From Pandoraea sp. (GTDB lineage: Bacteria > Pseudomonadota > Gammaproteobacteria > Burkholderiales > Burkholderiaceae), in the NCBI GenBank assembly GCA_031291335.1, contig JARLJF010000096.1:1-33760 (forward strand): a stretch of DNA of 33,760 nt, written 5' to 3'. Of the stretch, positions 8,831-16,119 are shown piece by piece; the first letter of the stretch is position 1; each line of letters begins with the position of its first letter. Under the pieces are notes generated by a model, which was not told where the DNA came from, searched no databases, and worked only from the letters and a program-made list of their open reading frames with translations. A program made the position numbers and the translations under genes.

Positions 8831-8858
8831 TGCATCCGCCCGGTGGTTTCGTCCGTAT
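8831..8858 (+). promoter_or_regulatory. ECF sigma promoter P3 before the lipocalin operon
   Basis: TGCATCCG at 8831-8838 and TCCGTAT at 8852-8858, spaced by 13 bases, are identical in sequence and spacing to the sites at 22551-22578 and 24194-24221. With a start about seven bases after the -10, transcription would begin near 8865, some 27 bases before the lipocalin ATG. This is the distant member of the three-promoter set and ties this operon to the ECF sigma factor at 22719. Confidence 0.88.
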
Positions 8859-8891
8859 CAAGCCCTGAGCCCACTTCGCTCCCCAACGCCC

Positions 8892-9566
8892 ATGCACGAA
8901 ACGTCCGTTGCTTTGCGCCGCCCCGCGTCCCGGCTGGCGTCCTCGCTGGTTGGTGCCGTCCTGATCCTGTCGGTCAGCGCGAGCCTGCTGTTGGCCGCTT
9001 GCTCCGGCACGCCCGCCAATCCGAATCCACGGGCGGACGCCCCGCTCCAGACGGTACCCGTCGATCTGCCCCGCTATATGGGACGCTGGTACGTCATTGC
9101 CAACATCCCCTACTTTGCCGAACGGGACTTCGTCGGCAGCCGCGCCGAGTGGTTCCTGCGCGAGGATGGCCGGATCGACGACCACTTCTATGGGCGAAAG
9201 GACGGCTTCGATCAGCCCGAACGCCATTACCAGTTCGTCGACTCCGTGGTGGCAGGCAGCGGCGGTGGCCACTGGCGTGTGCGGCTCTTCTGGCCGATCT
9301 ACGTCTCCCAACTCACGCTGTACGTCGATCCCGATTACCGCTACACCCTGCTCGGCTATCCCGACAAATCCCTCGGCTGGATCTTTTCGCGTGATCCCGT
9401 CATGGACGACGCGACCTATCACGAACTGCTGGCCCGCTTCGACGCGATGGGCTACGACACGTCACGTTTCCGCCGCGTGCCGCAGGTGGCAAATCAACTC
9501 GGTCAGGCGGGCTTCGCCAGTCCCGGCCAGGATGACCGGCATTCCGGCGGTGGGAACGGTGAGTGA
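8892..9566 (+). CDS. Outer-membrane lipocalin (Blc family)
   Basis: Bacterial lipocalin of 224 residues, expected in the outer membrane or envelope, where Blc-type proteins bind fatty acids and lysophospholipids. The signal peptide ends in a lipobox LAAC with C37 as acylation site. The first lipocalin signature GRWY is at 64-67 after PVDLPRYM, and the barrel strands end with GWIFSRDPVMDD, typical of the family. The C-terminal tail is glycine- and polar-rich. It is first in a tight three-gene operon (one base to the next ATG) downstream of an ECF-type promoter. Family knowledge plus context suggests transport or repair of modified membrane lipids. Confidence 0.9.
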   Translation: MHETSVALRRPASRLASSLVGAVLILSVSASLLLAACSGTPANPNPRADAPLQTVPVDLPRYMGRWYVIANIPYFAERDFVGSRAEWFLREDGRIDDHFYGRKDGFDQPERHYQFVDSVVAGSGGGHWRVRLFWPIYVSQLTLYVDPDYRYTLLGYPDKSLGWIFSRDPVMDDATYHELLARFDAMGYDTSRFRRVPQVANQLGQAGFASPGQDDRHSGGGNGE

Positions 9567-9567
9567 G

Positions 9568-10107
9568 ATGCCCGCTCGCCGACTCCGGATCGCCGTGCTC
9601 GCCTGCCTGCTCGGCATGGGGATTGTCTCGAACGCACAGGCCGACTGCCGCGACGACGTCCCCGATGCACGCCGCATCGGCGCCGGCGAATTCTGCGTAT
9701 TGGGCTTCTGCCTGCATCGGGCCGAACTATGGGCTGCGCAGCCGCCTGCCGTGCCTGCGACCGCCGATGCGCCGTTTGCGCTCTCGCTCACTTATGAGCG
9801 CAGCTTGAGCGGCGAACGAATCGTCTCGACAGGGCTCGACGAAATGCAGCGGATGGCCCCGCACCCCATTGCCGACGCGACATTGACGACTTGGCAGCAG
9901 GACATGCGGCGCGCATTCGGAGACGTCTCTCGCGGCGACGAGCTTTGCGGCGTCTATCTGCCCGGGCGCGGCGCACGCTTTTATACGAACGGCAAAGTGT
10001 CCGCCGACGTGCACGACCCGGCTTTCGCGCAAGCATTCTTCGGCATCTGGCTGGATTCCCGCACGCGGGCGCCCTCGCTTCGCAAACAACTACTGGGCGG
10101 CCCCTGA
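9568..10107 (+). CDS. Chalcone-isomerase-fold periplasmic protein
   Basis: Protein of 179 residues resembling the bacterial chalcone isomerase-like family (Chalcone_3). An N-terminal signal peptide, cleaved around QA-DC at residue 25, sends it to the periplasm. Family marks are the early FCVLGFCLHRAELWA strand, the middle SLTYERSLSGERIVS and the late FYTNGKVSADVHDPAFAQAFFGIWLD. The plant enzyme's activity is not expected. Relatives with this fold bind fatty acids, and a lipid-binding or isomerising role fits a gene between a lipocalin and a DUF2878 membrane protein. The ATG follows the lipocalin stop by one base, and the stop abuts the next ATG, so translation is probably coupled. Confidence 0.85.
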   Translation: MPARRLRIAVLACLLGMGIVSNAQADCRDDVPDARRIGAGEFCVLGFCLHRAELWAAQPPAVPATADAPFALSLTYERSLSGERIVSTGLDEMQRMAPHPIADATLTTWQQDMRRAFGDVSRGDELCGVYLPGRGARFYTNGKVSADVHDPAFAQAFFGIWLDSRTRAPSLRKQLLGGP

Positions 10108-10692
10108 ATGTCCGGCGTTCCCGGCTCGTCTCTCGTCACCCTGTCACGCACCCATTGGCGTCTGTTCTATCTCGTGCTCGGGCAGGTGGGCTGGCTAATC
10201 TGCGTGCTAAGTGCAGCCGGCGGCCAGGGATGGCTCGGCGTCTTGTTCGTGGCGCTGCTCCTGGCCGGGCATTTGTCCTGGGCGACGAACCGCCTACGTG
10301 AGGCTACCTTTGTCGCCGTCGTCACCGTCGCAGGCTGGGGATGGGAATCGCTGGTGCTCCAAACCGGATGGATCGCTTATCCGAATGGCATGGTGCTGGC
10401 CGGATACGCGCCCTATTGGATGGCCAGTCTATGGGCCCTCTTCGCTTTGCAGATCAATCCGCTGTTCTCTTGGCTTCGCGCACACCGGGCTTTGGCCGCG
10501 CTACTCGGAGCGGTGGGCGGCCCGCTGTCGTTCCGTGCGGGAGCGGCGCTGGGCGCGATCAGATTCGTAGATACATGGGCGGCCGTCGCGCTCATCGCGG
10601 GCGGATGGGCGATCATTTTTCCAACATTGCTGTGGTTGGGCGAGCGCGTGACGGTGACGCCGCACGGCCGTCATGGTGCGCTGCATCCATAG
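10108..10692 (+). CDS. DUF2878 inner-membrane protein
   Basis: Multi-pass membrane protein of 194 residues with about six hydrophobic segments, matching DUF2878. Characteristic pieces are WGWESLVLQTGWIAYPNG, followed by PYWMASLWALFALQIN. The start codon follows the stop of the chalcone-isomerase-like gene with no gap, so it is the third gene of the ECF-controlled lipocalin operon. No biochemical function is established that I know of. The family recurs beside CFA-like methyltransferases and lipocalins, so a role in handling membrane fatty acids is likely (inference). Confidence 0.88.
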   Translation: MSGVPGSSLVTLSRTHWRLFYLVLGQVGWLICVLSAAGGQGWLGVLFVALLLAGHLSWATNRLREATFVAVVTVAGWGWESLVLQTGWIAYPNGMVLAGYAPYWMASLWALFALQINPLFSWLRAHRALAALLGAVGGPLSFRAGAALGAIRFVDTWAAVALIAGGWAIIFPTLLWLGERVTVTPHGRHGALHP

Positions 10693-10709
10693 CCGCGCTT
10701 ACCAGCGGG

Positions 10710-10715
10710 TAGAAT
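10710..10715 (+). promoter_or_regulatory. Possible -10 element for the aminotransferase gene
   Basis: TAGAAT is close to the sigma-70 -10 consensus and lies 40 bases before the GTG start at 10756, in a 63-base gap. No convincing -35 hexamer is seen, so this is tentative. Confidence 0.3.
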
Positions 10716-10755
10716 CCGGTCTAGATATTTCACTCTTCCATTATCGGAGGCTGAC

Positions 10756-11883
10756 GTGCCCGGACTTCTTCCCGATGTCGACCGCGAGGGGCTCCTCGAA
10801 TATTCGGTCGTGTACACCGACCGATCCATCAATCACATGTCGCAGCGCTTTCAGGGCGTCATGCGCGATATTTCCGATGTCCTGAAAAAGGTCTACCACG
10901 CGAAGTCGGCCGTCATCGTCCCGGGTAGCGGAACGTTCGGCATGGAAGCCGTCGCCCGTCAGTTCGCGACGAACAAGAAGTGTCTGGTCATTCGCAATGG
11001 CTGGTTCAGCTTCCGCTGGACGCAGATTTTCGACATGGGCGGCATTCCGTCCGAATCGATCGTGTTGAAAGCTCGTCCGGTCGAACAAGGCAGGCAAGCG
11101 GCCTACGCTCCGGCGCCGATCGAAGAGGTGGTCGCCGCGATCAGGGAGCACAAGCCGGATATGGTCTTTGCCCCGCATGTGGAAACCGCCTCCGGCATGA
11201 TGCTGCCCGATGCCTATTTGCGCGCCGTGGCCGACGCGGTTCACGAGGTCGACGGCATGTTTGTCCTGGATTGCATTGCGTCCGGGACAGTCTGGGTCGA
11301 CATGCAGGCCTGTGGCATCGATGTTCTGATCAGTGCACCGCAAAAGGGGTGGAGTGCGTCGCCCTGCTGCGCCATGGTCATGCTCAGCCCGCTGGCACGC
11401 GAAAGAATCGAGACAACCACGAGTACGAGTTTCGCCTGCGATCTTCGCCAATGGCTTCAGATCATGGAAGCCTACGAGAAAGGCGGCTTTGCGTATCACG
11501 CCACCATGCCCACGGACAGTCTCACGACATTGCGTGACGTCATGAAAGAGACCGAGGCCTACGGCTTCGACAAGGTGCGCGCGGAGCAGCTCGAACTCGG
11601 CAAGCGCGTTCGCTCGCTGCTGGCCGGCAAAGGCTTCAAAAGCCTTGCGGCCGAAGGTTTCGAGGCAGCCGGCGTCGTGGTCTGCTATACGGATGACGAC
11701 GGCATTCGCTCCGGGAAGAAATTCGCCGATGTCGGCTTGCAGACCGCGGCGGGCGTTCCGCTTCGCGTCGACGAGCCAGACGACTTCAAGACCTTCCGCA
11801 TCGGGTTGTTCGGTCTGGAAAAACTGCACGACGTCGAAAGCGCAGTGAACCGTCTCGCCAAGGCGTTGGACAGCATTGCGTAA
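10756..11883 (+). CDS. Class V aminotransferase (alanine-glyoxylate type)
   Basis: PLP enzyme of 375 residues in the alanine/serine-glyoxylate aminotransferase group. The start is a GTG with CGGAGG five bases upstream, which settles it despite the rare codon. Visible landmarks are the phosphate-binding PGSGTFGMEA near 56-65, HVETASGMMLPD, the cofactor aspartate D172 in VLDCIASG and the PLP lysine K197 in SAPQKGWSASP. It probably uses glyoxylate or pyruvate as amino acceptor; the donor is not readable. An Ldh-family dehydrogenase follows after 65 bases, and the pair may interconvert an amino acid, its 2-keto acid and a hydroxy or imino product. Confidence 0.9.
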   Translation: MPGLLPDVDREGLLEYSVVYTDRSINHMSQRFQGVMRDISDVLKKVYHAKSAVIVPGSGTFGMEAVARQFATNKKCLVIRNGWFSFRWTQIFDMGGIPSESIVLKARPVEQGRQAAYAPAPIEEVVAAIREHKPDMVFAPHVETASGMMLPDAYLRAVADAVHEVDGMFVLDCIASGTVWVDMQACGIDVLISAPQKGWSASPCCAMVMLSPLARERIETTTSTSFACDLRQWLQIMEAYEKGGFAYHATMPTDSLTTLRDVMKETEAYGFDKVRAEQLELGKRVRSLLAGKGFKSLAAEGFEAAGVVVCYTDDDGIRSGKKFADVGLQTAAGVPLRVDEPDDFKTFRIGLFGLEKLHDVESAVNRLAKALDSIA

Positions 11884-11948
11884 CGCCTTCCAGCAAAACG
11901 TGGCGGAGGACCTGCAATCCCCCGCTACGCCTCAATCCTCTGAGAACC

Positions 11949-12953
11949 ATGCGACTCGGAATCGATGAAGCCAGGGAACTCGCCCGGCGCGCCGCGCTGG
12001 CCGCTGGCGCCGACGAGCTGACAGCAACGTCGCTGGCAAATGCCACCATAGCCGCCGAACGCTCGGGCCACCGGTCGGTGGGCTTTGCGCATTTGCCGGA
12101 TTATCTGGACGGATTCGCTTCAGGCCGCATTGCGGGCGCGGTTCAGCCCGACATCCACTTTCCAACACTTACGACCATTCGCGTCGACGCAAACGCCGGC
12201 ATTGCCCAGCTCGGATTCGACCTGGCATTCGATAGGCTCGTAGAGAACGCGAAGCAATATGGCGTGGCGCTATTTCTTCAAGCCAACAGCTATACGGTAG
12301 GCGAGTTGGGATACTACACACGGCGATTGGCTGAGGCGAATCTCGTGTGTCTGGCGACGTCGAACGGACCGGCGATGGTGACCACAACGCAAAGTCGTCA
12401 GCCTGTGTTCGGCACCAACCCGTTGTCGTTCGCCGCCCCCCTCGCAGGCGGCCCCCCGATGGTCATCGATCAATCGTCGAGCGCCACGGCCTTCGTCAAC
12501 ATCCGCGACGCCGCAGCGCGCGGCGAAGCCATTCCCGAGATGTGGGCGTTGGGGGCGACAGGCACACCCACGACCAACGCCCGAGATGCCCTGACGGGCA
12601 TGTTGCTGGCATTCGGGGGCGCCCGGGGTGCCAACATCGCCTTGATCGTCGAAGTCCTGTCAGCCGGCATGACCGGGGCGAACTGGTCTCTGGACGCCCC
12701 CTCGTTCCAGGCGGGCGACCAGTCACCCGGTGTCGGACTGTTCATCGTCGCGATCGATCCGGCAGCCCTCGCGCCAAACCTGCCAGACCGGCTGGCGTCT
12801 CATGTCGAACGCCTGTCCGCCAAGGGTATCTACGTTGCCGGCCGTGGCGAGTCTCTCGATCACATCACCCTCTCCCCTGCTCTGCTCGCTGCCATCGAAC
12901 GTTACAGTCGCATCGACAGTTCCACGTCATCGCCAATCGAAACGGACAGATAA
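11949..12953 (+). CDS. Ldh-family NAD(P)H-dependent oxidoreductase
   Basis: Member of the malate/L-lactate dehydrogenase superfamily, which includes ureidoglycolate dehydrogenase and delta-1-piperideine-2-carboxylate reductase. It has 334 residues, the usual size. Recognisable pieces are FGTNPLSFAAPL at about 154-165, MVIDQSSSATA, AIPEMWALGATGTPTTN and the GG-RG segment in place of the usual GGxKG. Where many members have NSHHFG, this one reads NSYTVG (about 113-118), so the usual active-site histidine is absent and the substrate may differ. It follows the class V aminotransferase on the same strand. Its last 52 bases overlap the 3' end of the convergent O-methyltransferase gene. Confidence 0.85.
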   Translation: MRLGIDEARELARRAALAAGADELTATSLANATIAAERSGHRSVGFAHLPDYLDGFASGRIAGAVQPDIHFPTLTTIRVDANAGIAQLGFDLAFDRLVENAKQYGVALFLQANSYTVGELGYYTRRLAEANLVCLATSNGPAMVTTTQSRQPVFGTNPLSFAAPLAGGPPMVIDQSSSATAFVNIRDAAARGEAIPEMWALGATGTPTTNARDALTGMLLAFGGARGANIALIVEVLSAGMTGANWSLDAPSFQAGDQSPGVGLFIVAIDPAALAPNLPDRLASHVERLSAKGIYVAGRGESLDHITLSPALLAAIERYSRIDSSTSSPIETDR

Positions 12954-13555
12954 CCACTGTCATCACCACGCACCCGCGCCAGATATTCGGGACTGAACCC
13001 GGCGTTGTCGGCCACGATCACCGCGCCCGACCGCAGATGCGGCTCGATTAGCGTCAGAATGTCGCCGTACAGCGATTTCGCACCGTCGAGCAGCAACAGG
13101 TCGATCTCCTCGGGCAGGTTCACGCTCAACGTCTGCAGCGCGTCGCCCTCGCGCACTTCAACGAGATCGGCCACCCCACCCGCACGCAAGTGCTCCCGGG
13201 CCCGCGTCACCTTCGACGGCTCAAACTCGCTGGTAATCAGACGTCCGCCACCGTTATCTCGCAGGGCTGCGGCCAGATGCAGCGTCGAAATACCGAACGA
13301 CGTCCCGAACTCCACCACGTTCCGCGCCTTGCTGTTGCGCGCCAGCATATAAAGCAGCGCGCCAGTATCGCGTGACACCGGCAGCCAGAGATCCTTGATT
13401 CGCCCATAGAAATCAAGGTAGTCCGTCTTGCTCTGCATCATGCGAAAGGCCTCTTCGCGAGACATTCCGGCCATCGCCGGACTGGTGGCGGCGTCCGCTT
13501 GCGCGAACAGGTCATCAAGCAAAGGCCCCAAAGGGGAAGAAGTCAGTGTCGACAT
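12902..13555 (-). CDS. O-methyltransferase-like SAM-dependent enzyme
   Basis: Class I SAM methyltransferase of 217 residues, related to the catechol/caffeoyl-CoA O-methyltransferase group. The glycine-rich SAM loop is VVEFGTSFGIS (about 80-90). E110 at the end of strand two is the ribose-binding acid, LLLLDGAK at 153-160 holds the catalytic-site aspartate, and ADNAG near 182 suits metal binding. It is divergent from a TetR regulator, with repeats between them, and is the likely target of that regulator. The substrate is unknown, perhaps a phenolic or quinone-like compound. The 3' end overlaps the Ldh-family gene by 52 bases on the opposite strand. Confidence 0.88.
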   Translation of the reverse strand: MSTLTSSPLGPLLDDLFAQADAATSPAMAGMSREEAFRMMQSKTDYLDFYGRIKDLWLPVSRDTGALLYMLARNSKARNVVEFGTSFGISTLHLAAALRDNGGGRLITSEFEPSKVTRAREHLRAGGVADLVEVREGDALQTLSVNLPEEIDLLLLDGAKSLYGDILTLIEPHLRSGAVIVADNAGFSPEYLARVRGDDSGYLSVSIGDDVELSMRL

Positions 13556-13602
13556 GGGAGGTTCTCCAGTTCAGATTGCGAGTCTCGGAAGACCCAACTA
13601 AA

Positions 13603-13658
13603 ATGCGAATAATTCGTCACAAATAATACGACTGATTCGTCACATTACCTATTCGCAT
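13603..13658. promoter_or_regulatory. Candidate TetR operator region
   Basis: The gap between the divergent methyltransferase and TetR genes holds a perfect 9-bp inverted repeat, ATGCGAATA at 13603-13611 and TATTCGCAT at 13650-13658. Inside it is a direct repeat ATTCGTCACA at 13612-13621 and 13635-13644, 23 bases apart. Placed over both promoters, it is the obvious binding site for the adjacent TetR protein. Confidence 0.6.
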
Positions 13659-13669
13659 TCCGGACCTCC

Positions 13670-14302
13670 ATGGCTACAGACCGCCGCCCCCAGATATCTA
13701 CACGCAAAGAGCCGAAACAAGCGCGCTCGACCGAGCTTGTCGCCTCGATTCTTGAAGCGGCTATTCAGGTTTTGGCAAAGGAAGGCGCTCAGCGCTTCAC
13801 AACGGCGCGGGTCGCGGAACGCGCAGGCGTCAGCGTCGGCTCTGTCTACCAGTACTTCCCGAACAAGGCCGCCATACTGTTCCGGCTTCAGAGCGACGAA
13901 TGGCGGCAAACCGCCGACATGTTGCAGCGAATCCTTGTGGACACGCGCAAGCCGCCACTGGAGCGGTTGAGGCTTCTGGTCGTTGCGTTCATCCGATCGG
14001 AGTGTGACGAAGCAGAAATGCGCGTCGCGCTGAGTGATGCCGCCCCGCTCTACCGCGATGCCCCCGAAGCGCACGAGGCCCACGCGGAATCGAAGAAAGC
14101 GCTCGAAACGTATATGCGGGAGGCGCTGCCCAACGCCCCCCAGGCGACACGCGACACGGCCGGCGAGTTGATTACGACCACGCTGAGCGCGGTCGGAAAG
14201 CAGTTTTCCATGACGCCCCGATCGCCGGCCGAGATCAAGTCCTGCGCCAACGCATTGAGCGACATGTTCTGCGCCTATCTGCAATCGATCGACGCGAAGT
14301 GA
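13670..14302 (+). CDS. TetR/AcrR-family transcriptional regulator
   Basis: Repressor-type DNA-binding protein of 210 residues. The N-terminal helix-turn-helix, about residues 15-70, includes TARVAERAGVSVGSVYQYFPNKAAILF, the standard TetR recognition segment. The rest is an all-helical ligand and dimer domain. It is divergent from the O-methyltransferase gene with operator-like repeats between, so it probably represses that gene and itself until a small molecule binds. A 13-bp tandem duplication spans its stop codon. The ligand cannot be deduced. Confidence 0.93.
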   Translation: MATDRRPQISTRKEPKQARSTELVASILEAAIQVLAKEGAQRFTTARVAERAGVSVGSVYQYFPNKAAILFRLQSDEWRQTADMLQRILVDTRKPPLERLRLLVVAFIRSECDEAEMRVALSDAAPLYRDAPEAHEAHAESKKALETYMREALPNAPQATRDTAGELITTTLSAVGKQFSMTPRSPAEIKSCANALSDMFCAYLQSIDAK

Positions 14303-14322
14303 GGCAGATAAGTGAGGCAGAT
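14297..14322 (+). repeat. Tandem 13-bp duplication at the tetR stop codon
   Basis: AAGTGAGGCAGAT occurs twice back to back. The first copy carries the stop codon of the TetR gene; the second lies just after it. It looks like a recent slippage duplication without effect on the protein. Confidence 0.9.
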
Positions 14323-14400
14323 TCCGGTGCAGACTGGCCCTTTTCGGTAAACTGCCGGTATTCCGGGACACACCGCCTCCCGCCGCTTACTTAGTCTCAC

Positions 14401-15243
14401 ATGTCGAATACCCACGAAATCCGCCCCGGCCAGTCCGTCGAGTTGCTCAAGGAACTGCATATCCTGACCCGCGACGGCAAGATGAATCAGGACAGCCGCC
14501 GCAAGCTCAAGCAGGTCTACCACCTGTTCCAGTTCATCGAGCCCCTGCTGCAGGAGGTCAAGACCGAAAGCGGTCGCGTGACGCTCGCCGACCACGGCGC
14601 CGGCAAGTCGTACCTGGGTTTCATCCTCTACGATCTGTTCTTCAAGGCGCTGGCTGACGACTCGCATATCTTCGGCATCGAAACCCGCGAAGAACTGGTC
14701 ACGTCCTCTCAAGCGCTCGCCACACGGCTGGGCTTTCCCGGGATGTCGTTCCTGAATCTGTCCGTCGCGGAATCGATCACGTCGCCCGCGCTGCCGGAGA
14801 CGATCGACGTCGTGACCGCGCTGCACGCGTGCAATACCGCCACGGATGACGCCATCCGCTTCGCGCTGGCCAAGCAGGCTCGCCATATCGTGTTGGTGCC
14901 GTGCTGTCAGGCCGAGGTGGCCGGCGTACTGCGCAAGCACAAGGGCAAGCTGCTCGCGGGGAATCCGCTGACGGAGATCTGGCGGCATCCGCTGCACACC
15001 CGCGAGTTCGGCAGCCAGGTCACTAACGTGCTGCGCTGCTTGCAACTGGAGGCGCATGGCTACCATGTCACCGTCACCGAACTGGTCGGCTGGGAACACT
15101 CGATGAAGAACGAGTTGATCATCGCGCAGTACAAGAACCTGCCGCGCCGCCGCCCCGCAGAACGCCTCGAAACCGTGCTCGAATCCCTCGGACTGGAAGA
15201 ACTGCGCGAGCGCTTCTCCACAGCGCTCGTGCCGGAGGCATAA
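14401..15243 (+). CDS. SAM-dependent methyltransferase (Methyltransf_32-like)
   Basis: Protein of 280 residues. The likely SAM loop is LADHGAGKSYLGF at about 62-74, followed by an acidic strand end in FGIETREEL, then ALHACNTATDDAIRFAL at about 140-156 and VLVPCCQAE at 164-172. The combination LHAC...TDDA and VPCC is what I associate with the Methyltransf_32 (GSTCD-like) family, whose bacterial members are mostly uncharacterised. It stands alone between the TetR gene and a strong bidirectional terminator. No strong ribosome-binding site precedes the ATG. The substrate is unknown; RNA or protein is possible. Confidence 0.82.
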   Translation: MSNTHEIRPGQSVELLKELHILTRDGKMNQDSRRKLKQVYHLFQFIEPLLQEVKTESGRVTLADHGAGKSYLGFILYDLFFKALADDSHIFGIETREELVTSSQALATRLGFPGMSFLNLSVAESITSPALPETIDVVTALHACNTATDDAIRFALAKQARHIVLVPCCQAEVAGVLRKHKGKLLAGNPLTEIWRHPLHTREFGSQVTNVLRCLQLEAHGYHVTVTELVGWEHSMKNELIIAQYKNLPRRRPAERLETVLESLGLEELRERFSTALVPEA

Positions 15244-15248
15244 CAGAC

Positions 15249-15268
15249 ATGACGGGCATGACGGGCAT
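15249..15268 (+). repeat. Short tandem repeat after the methyltransferase gene
   Basis: ATGACGGGC occurs twice in tandem, followed by AT, shortly after the stop codon at 15243. I see no function beyond slippage. Confidence 0.8.
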
Positions 15269-15305
15269 AGAAGTGCGCCGTCCCCCGCGTCCCCTGACTT
15301 GATGC

Positions 15306-15335
15306 AAAAAGCCGCCCGCTCGGGCGGCTTCTTTC
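15306..15335. terminator. Bidirectional intrinsic terminator
   Basis: A 7-bp GC stem (GCCGCCC paired with GGGCGGC, loop GCTC) has a T-rich tail on the plus side and five A residues on its left, which read as T residues on the minus strand. It serves both the methyltransferase gene (plus) and the convergent urea-operon GntR gene (minus), whose stop codon it touches. Confidence 0.85.
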
Positions 15336-16119
15336 ATTTCAAGGGCGCCGGAAAATTGCCTGGCGTGAGATCGCGCCGGGCAAGCGAGTCGAAGCGCTCT
15401 CTTGCCGAGTGAAGCATGTGCAATGTGATCTGCTTGACCTCGGCCTGACTCTGCTTGATATGCGCCTCGATTCTTGCCTGAGCCTCACCAACGTCTCGGG
15501 ATTGAATGGCGTCGAGAATCGCCGCGTGCTCCTCGTAGGTCGCCAACACGCGCGGCGCCTTGGTAAAGTCGAGCCGCCGTATGATCCGGATTCGCTCAGT
15601 CACATCGAAGTGCATTCTGGCCATCTCCAGATTCCCGGTCGCCGCGATCAACCCCGCATGAAACGCTTCGTCCAATGCCGCCACTCGCGCTGGTTCAGGC
15701 TCACGCTGCGCTGGCGCCACGCACCATATTTCCCGTAGCGGCATCAGGGCATCGAAGGCTTCTTCCTTTACCAGACGAGCGATCGCAGCCGACTCCATCA
15801 TGATGCGGATTTCGTACAGGTCTTCGAAGTACTTGAAGTCGAATTCACGCACCTGCCAGCCGCTCTTGAAGTGGACTTCGACGTAGCCCTCACGTTGCAG
15901 CCAGAACAATGCCTGTCGCACAGGCGTGCGGCTGACCTGCATGCGAGTCGCCACGTCGCCCTCGCTGAACCGGTCTCCCGGTAGCAGACGAAAGTCGAAG
16001 ATGTCGGCCTTGAGTCTCGCGTAGATCTGTGCGGCCAGCGAACCGGCGCTGCTCGCGGGACCAAGCTCCGGCGAATGGACGTCGGCCCGCTCAATAACGT
16101 CGATGGCGGCGGTCTTCAT
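15334..16119 (-). CDS. GntR-family regulator, FCD subgroup
   Basis: Transcription factor of 261 residues. The winged helix, about residues 28-95, contains the GntR signature LLPGDRFSEGDVATRMQVSRTPVRQAL. The C-terminal FCD ligand domain follows (LYEIRIMMESAAIARL, then LDEAFHAGLIAATGN and YEEHAAILDAI). Its ATG overlaps the stop of the urea carboxylase gene as ATGA, so it is translated from the urea operon transcript and is almost certainly the operon's regulator. A CTTGT-N2-ACAAG site in the leader of the first gene is the likely operator. The longer frame back to 16170 would lie inside the carboxylase gene and is not used. The ligand is unknown. Confidence 0.92.
   Translation of the reverse strand: MKTAAIDVIERADVHSPELGPASSAGSLAAQIYARLKADIFDFRLLPGDRFSEGDVATRMQVSRTPVRQALFWLQREGYVEVHFKSGWQVREFDFKYFEDLYEIRIMMESAAIARLVKEEAFDALMPLREIWCVAPAQREPEPARVAALDEAFHAGLIAATGNLEMARMHFDVTERIRIIRRLDFTKAPRVLATYEEHAAILDAIQSRDVGEAQARIEAHIKQSQAEVKQITLHMLHSARERFDSLARRDLTPGNFPAPLK

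Noticed and set aside
10684..10711. TGCATCCA before the aminotransferase gene as an ECF promoter
   Set aside because: The -35-like box has one mismatch and no CCGTAT follows at the required distance.
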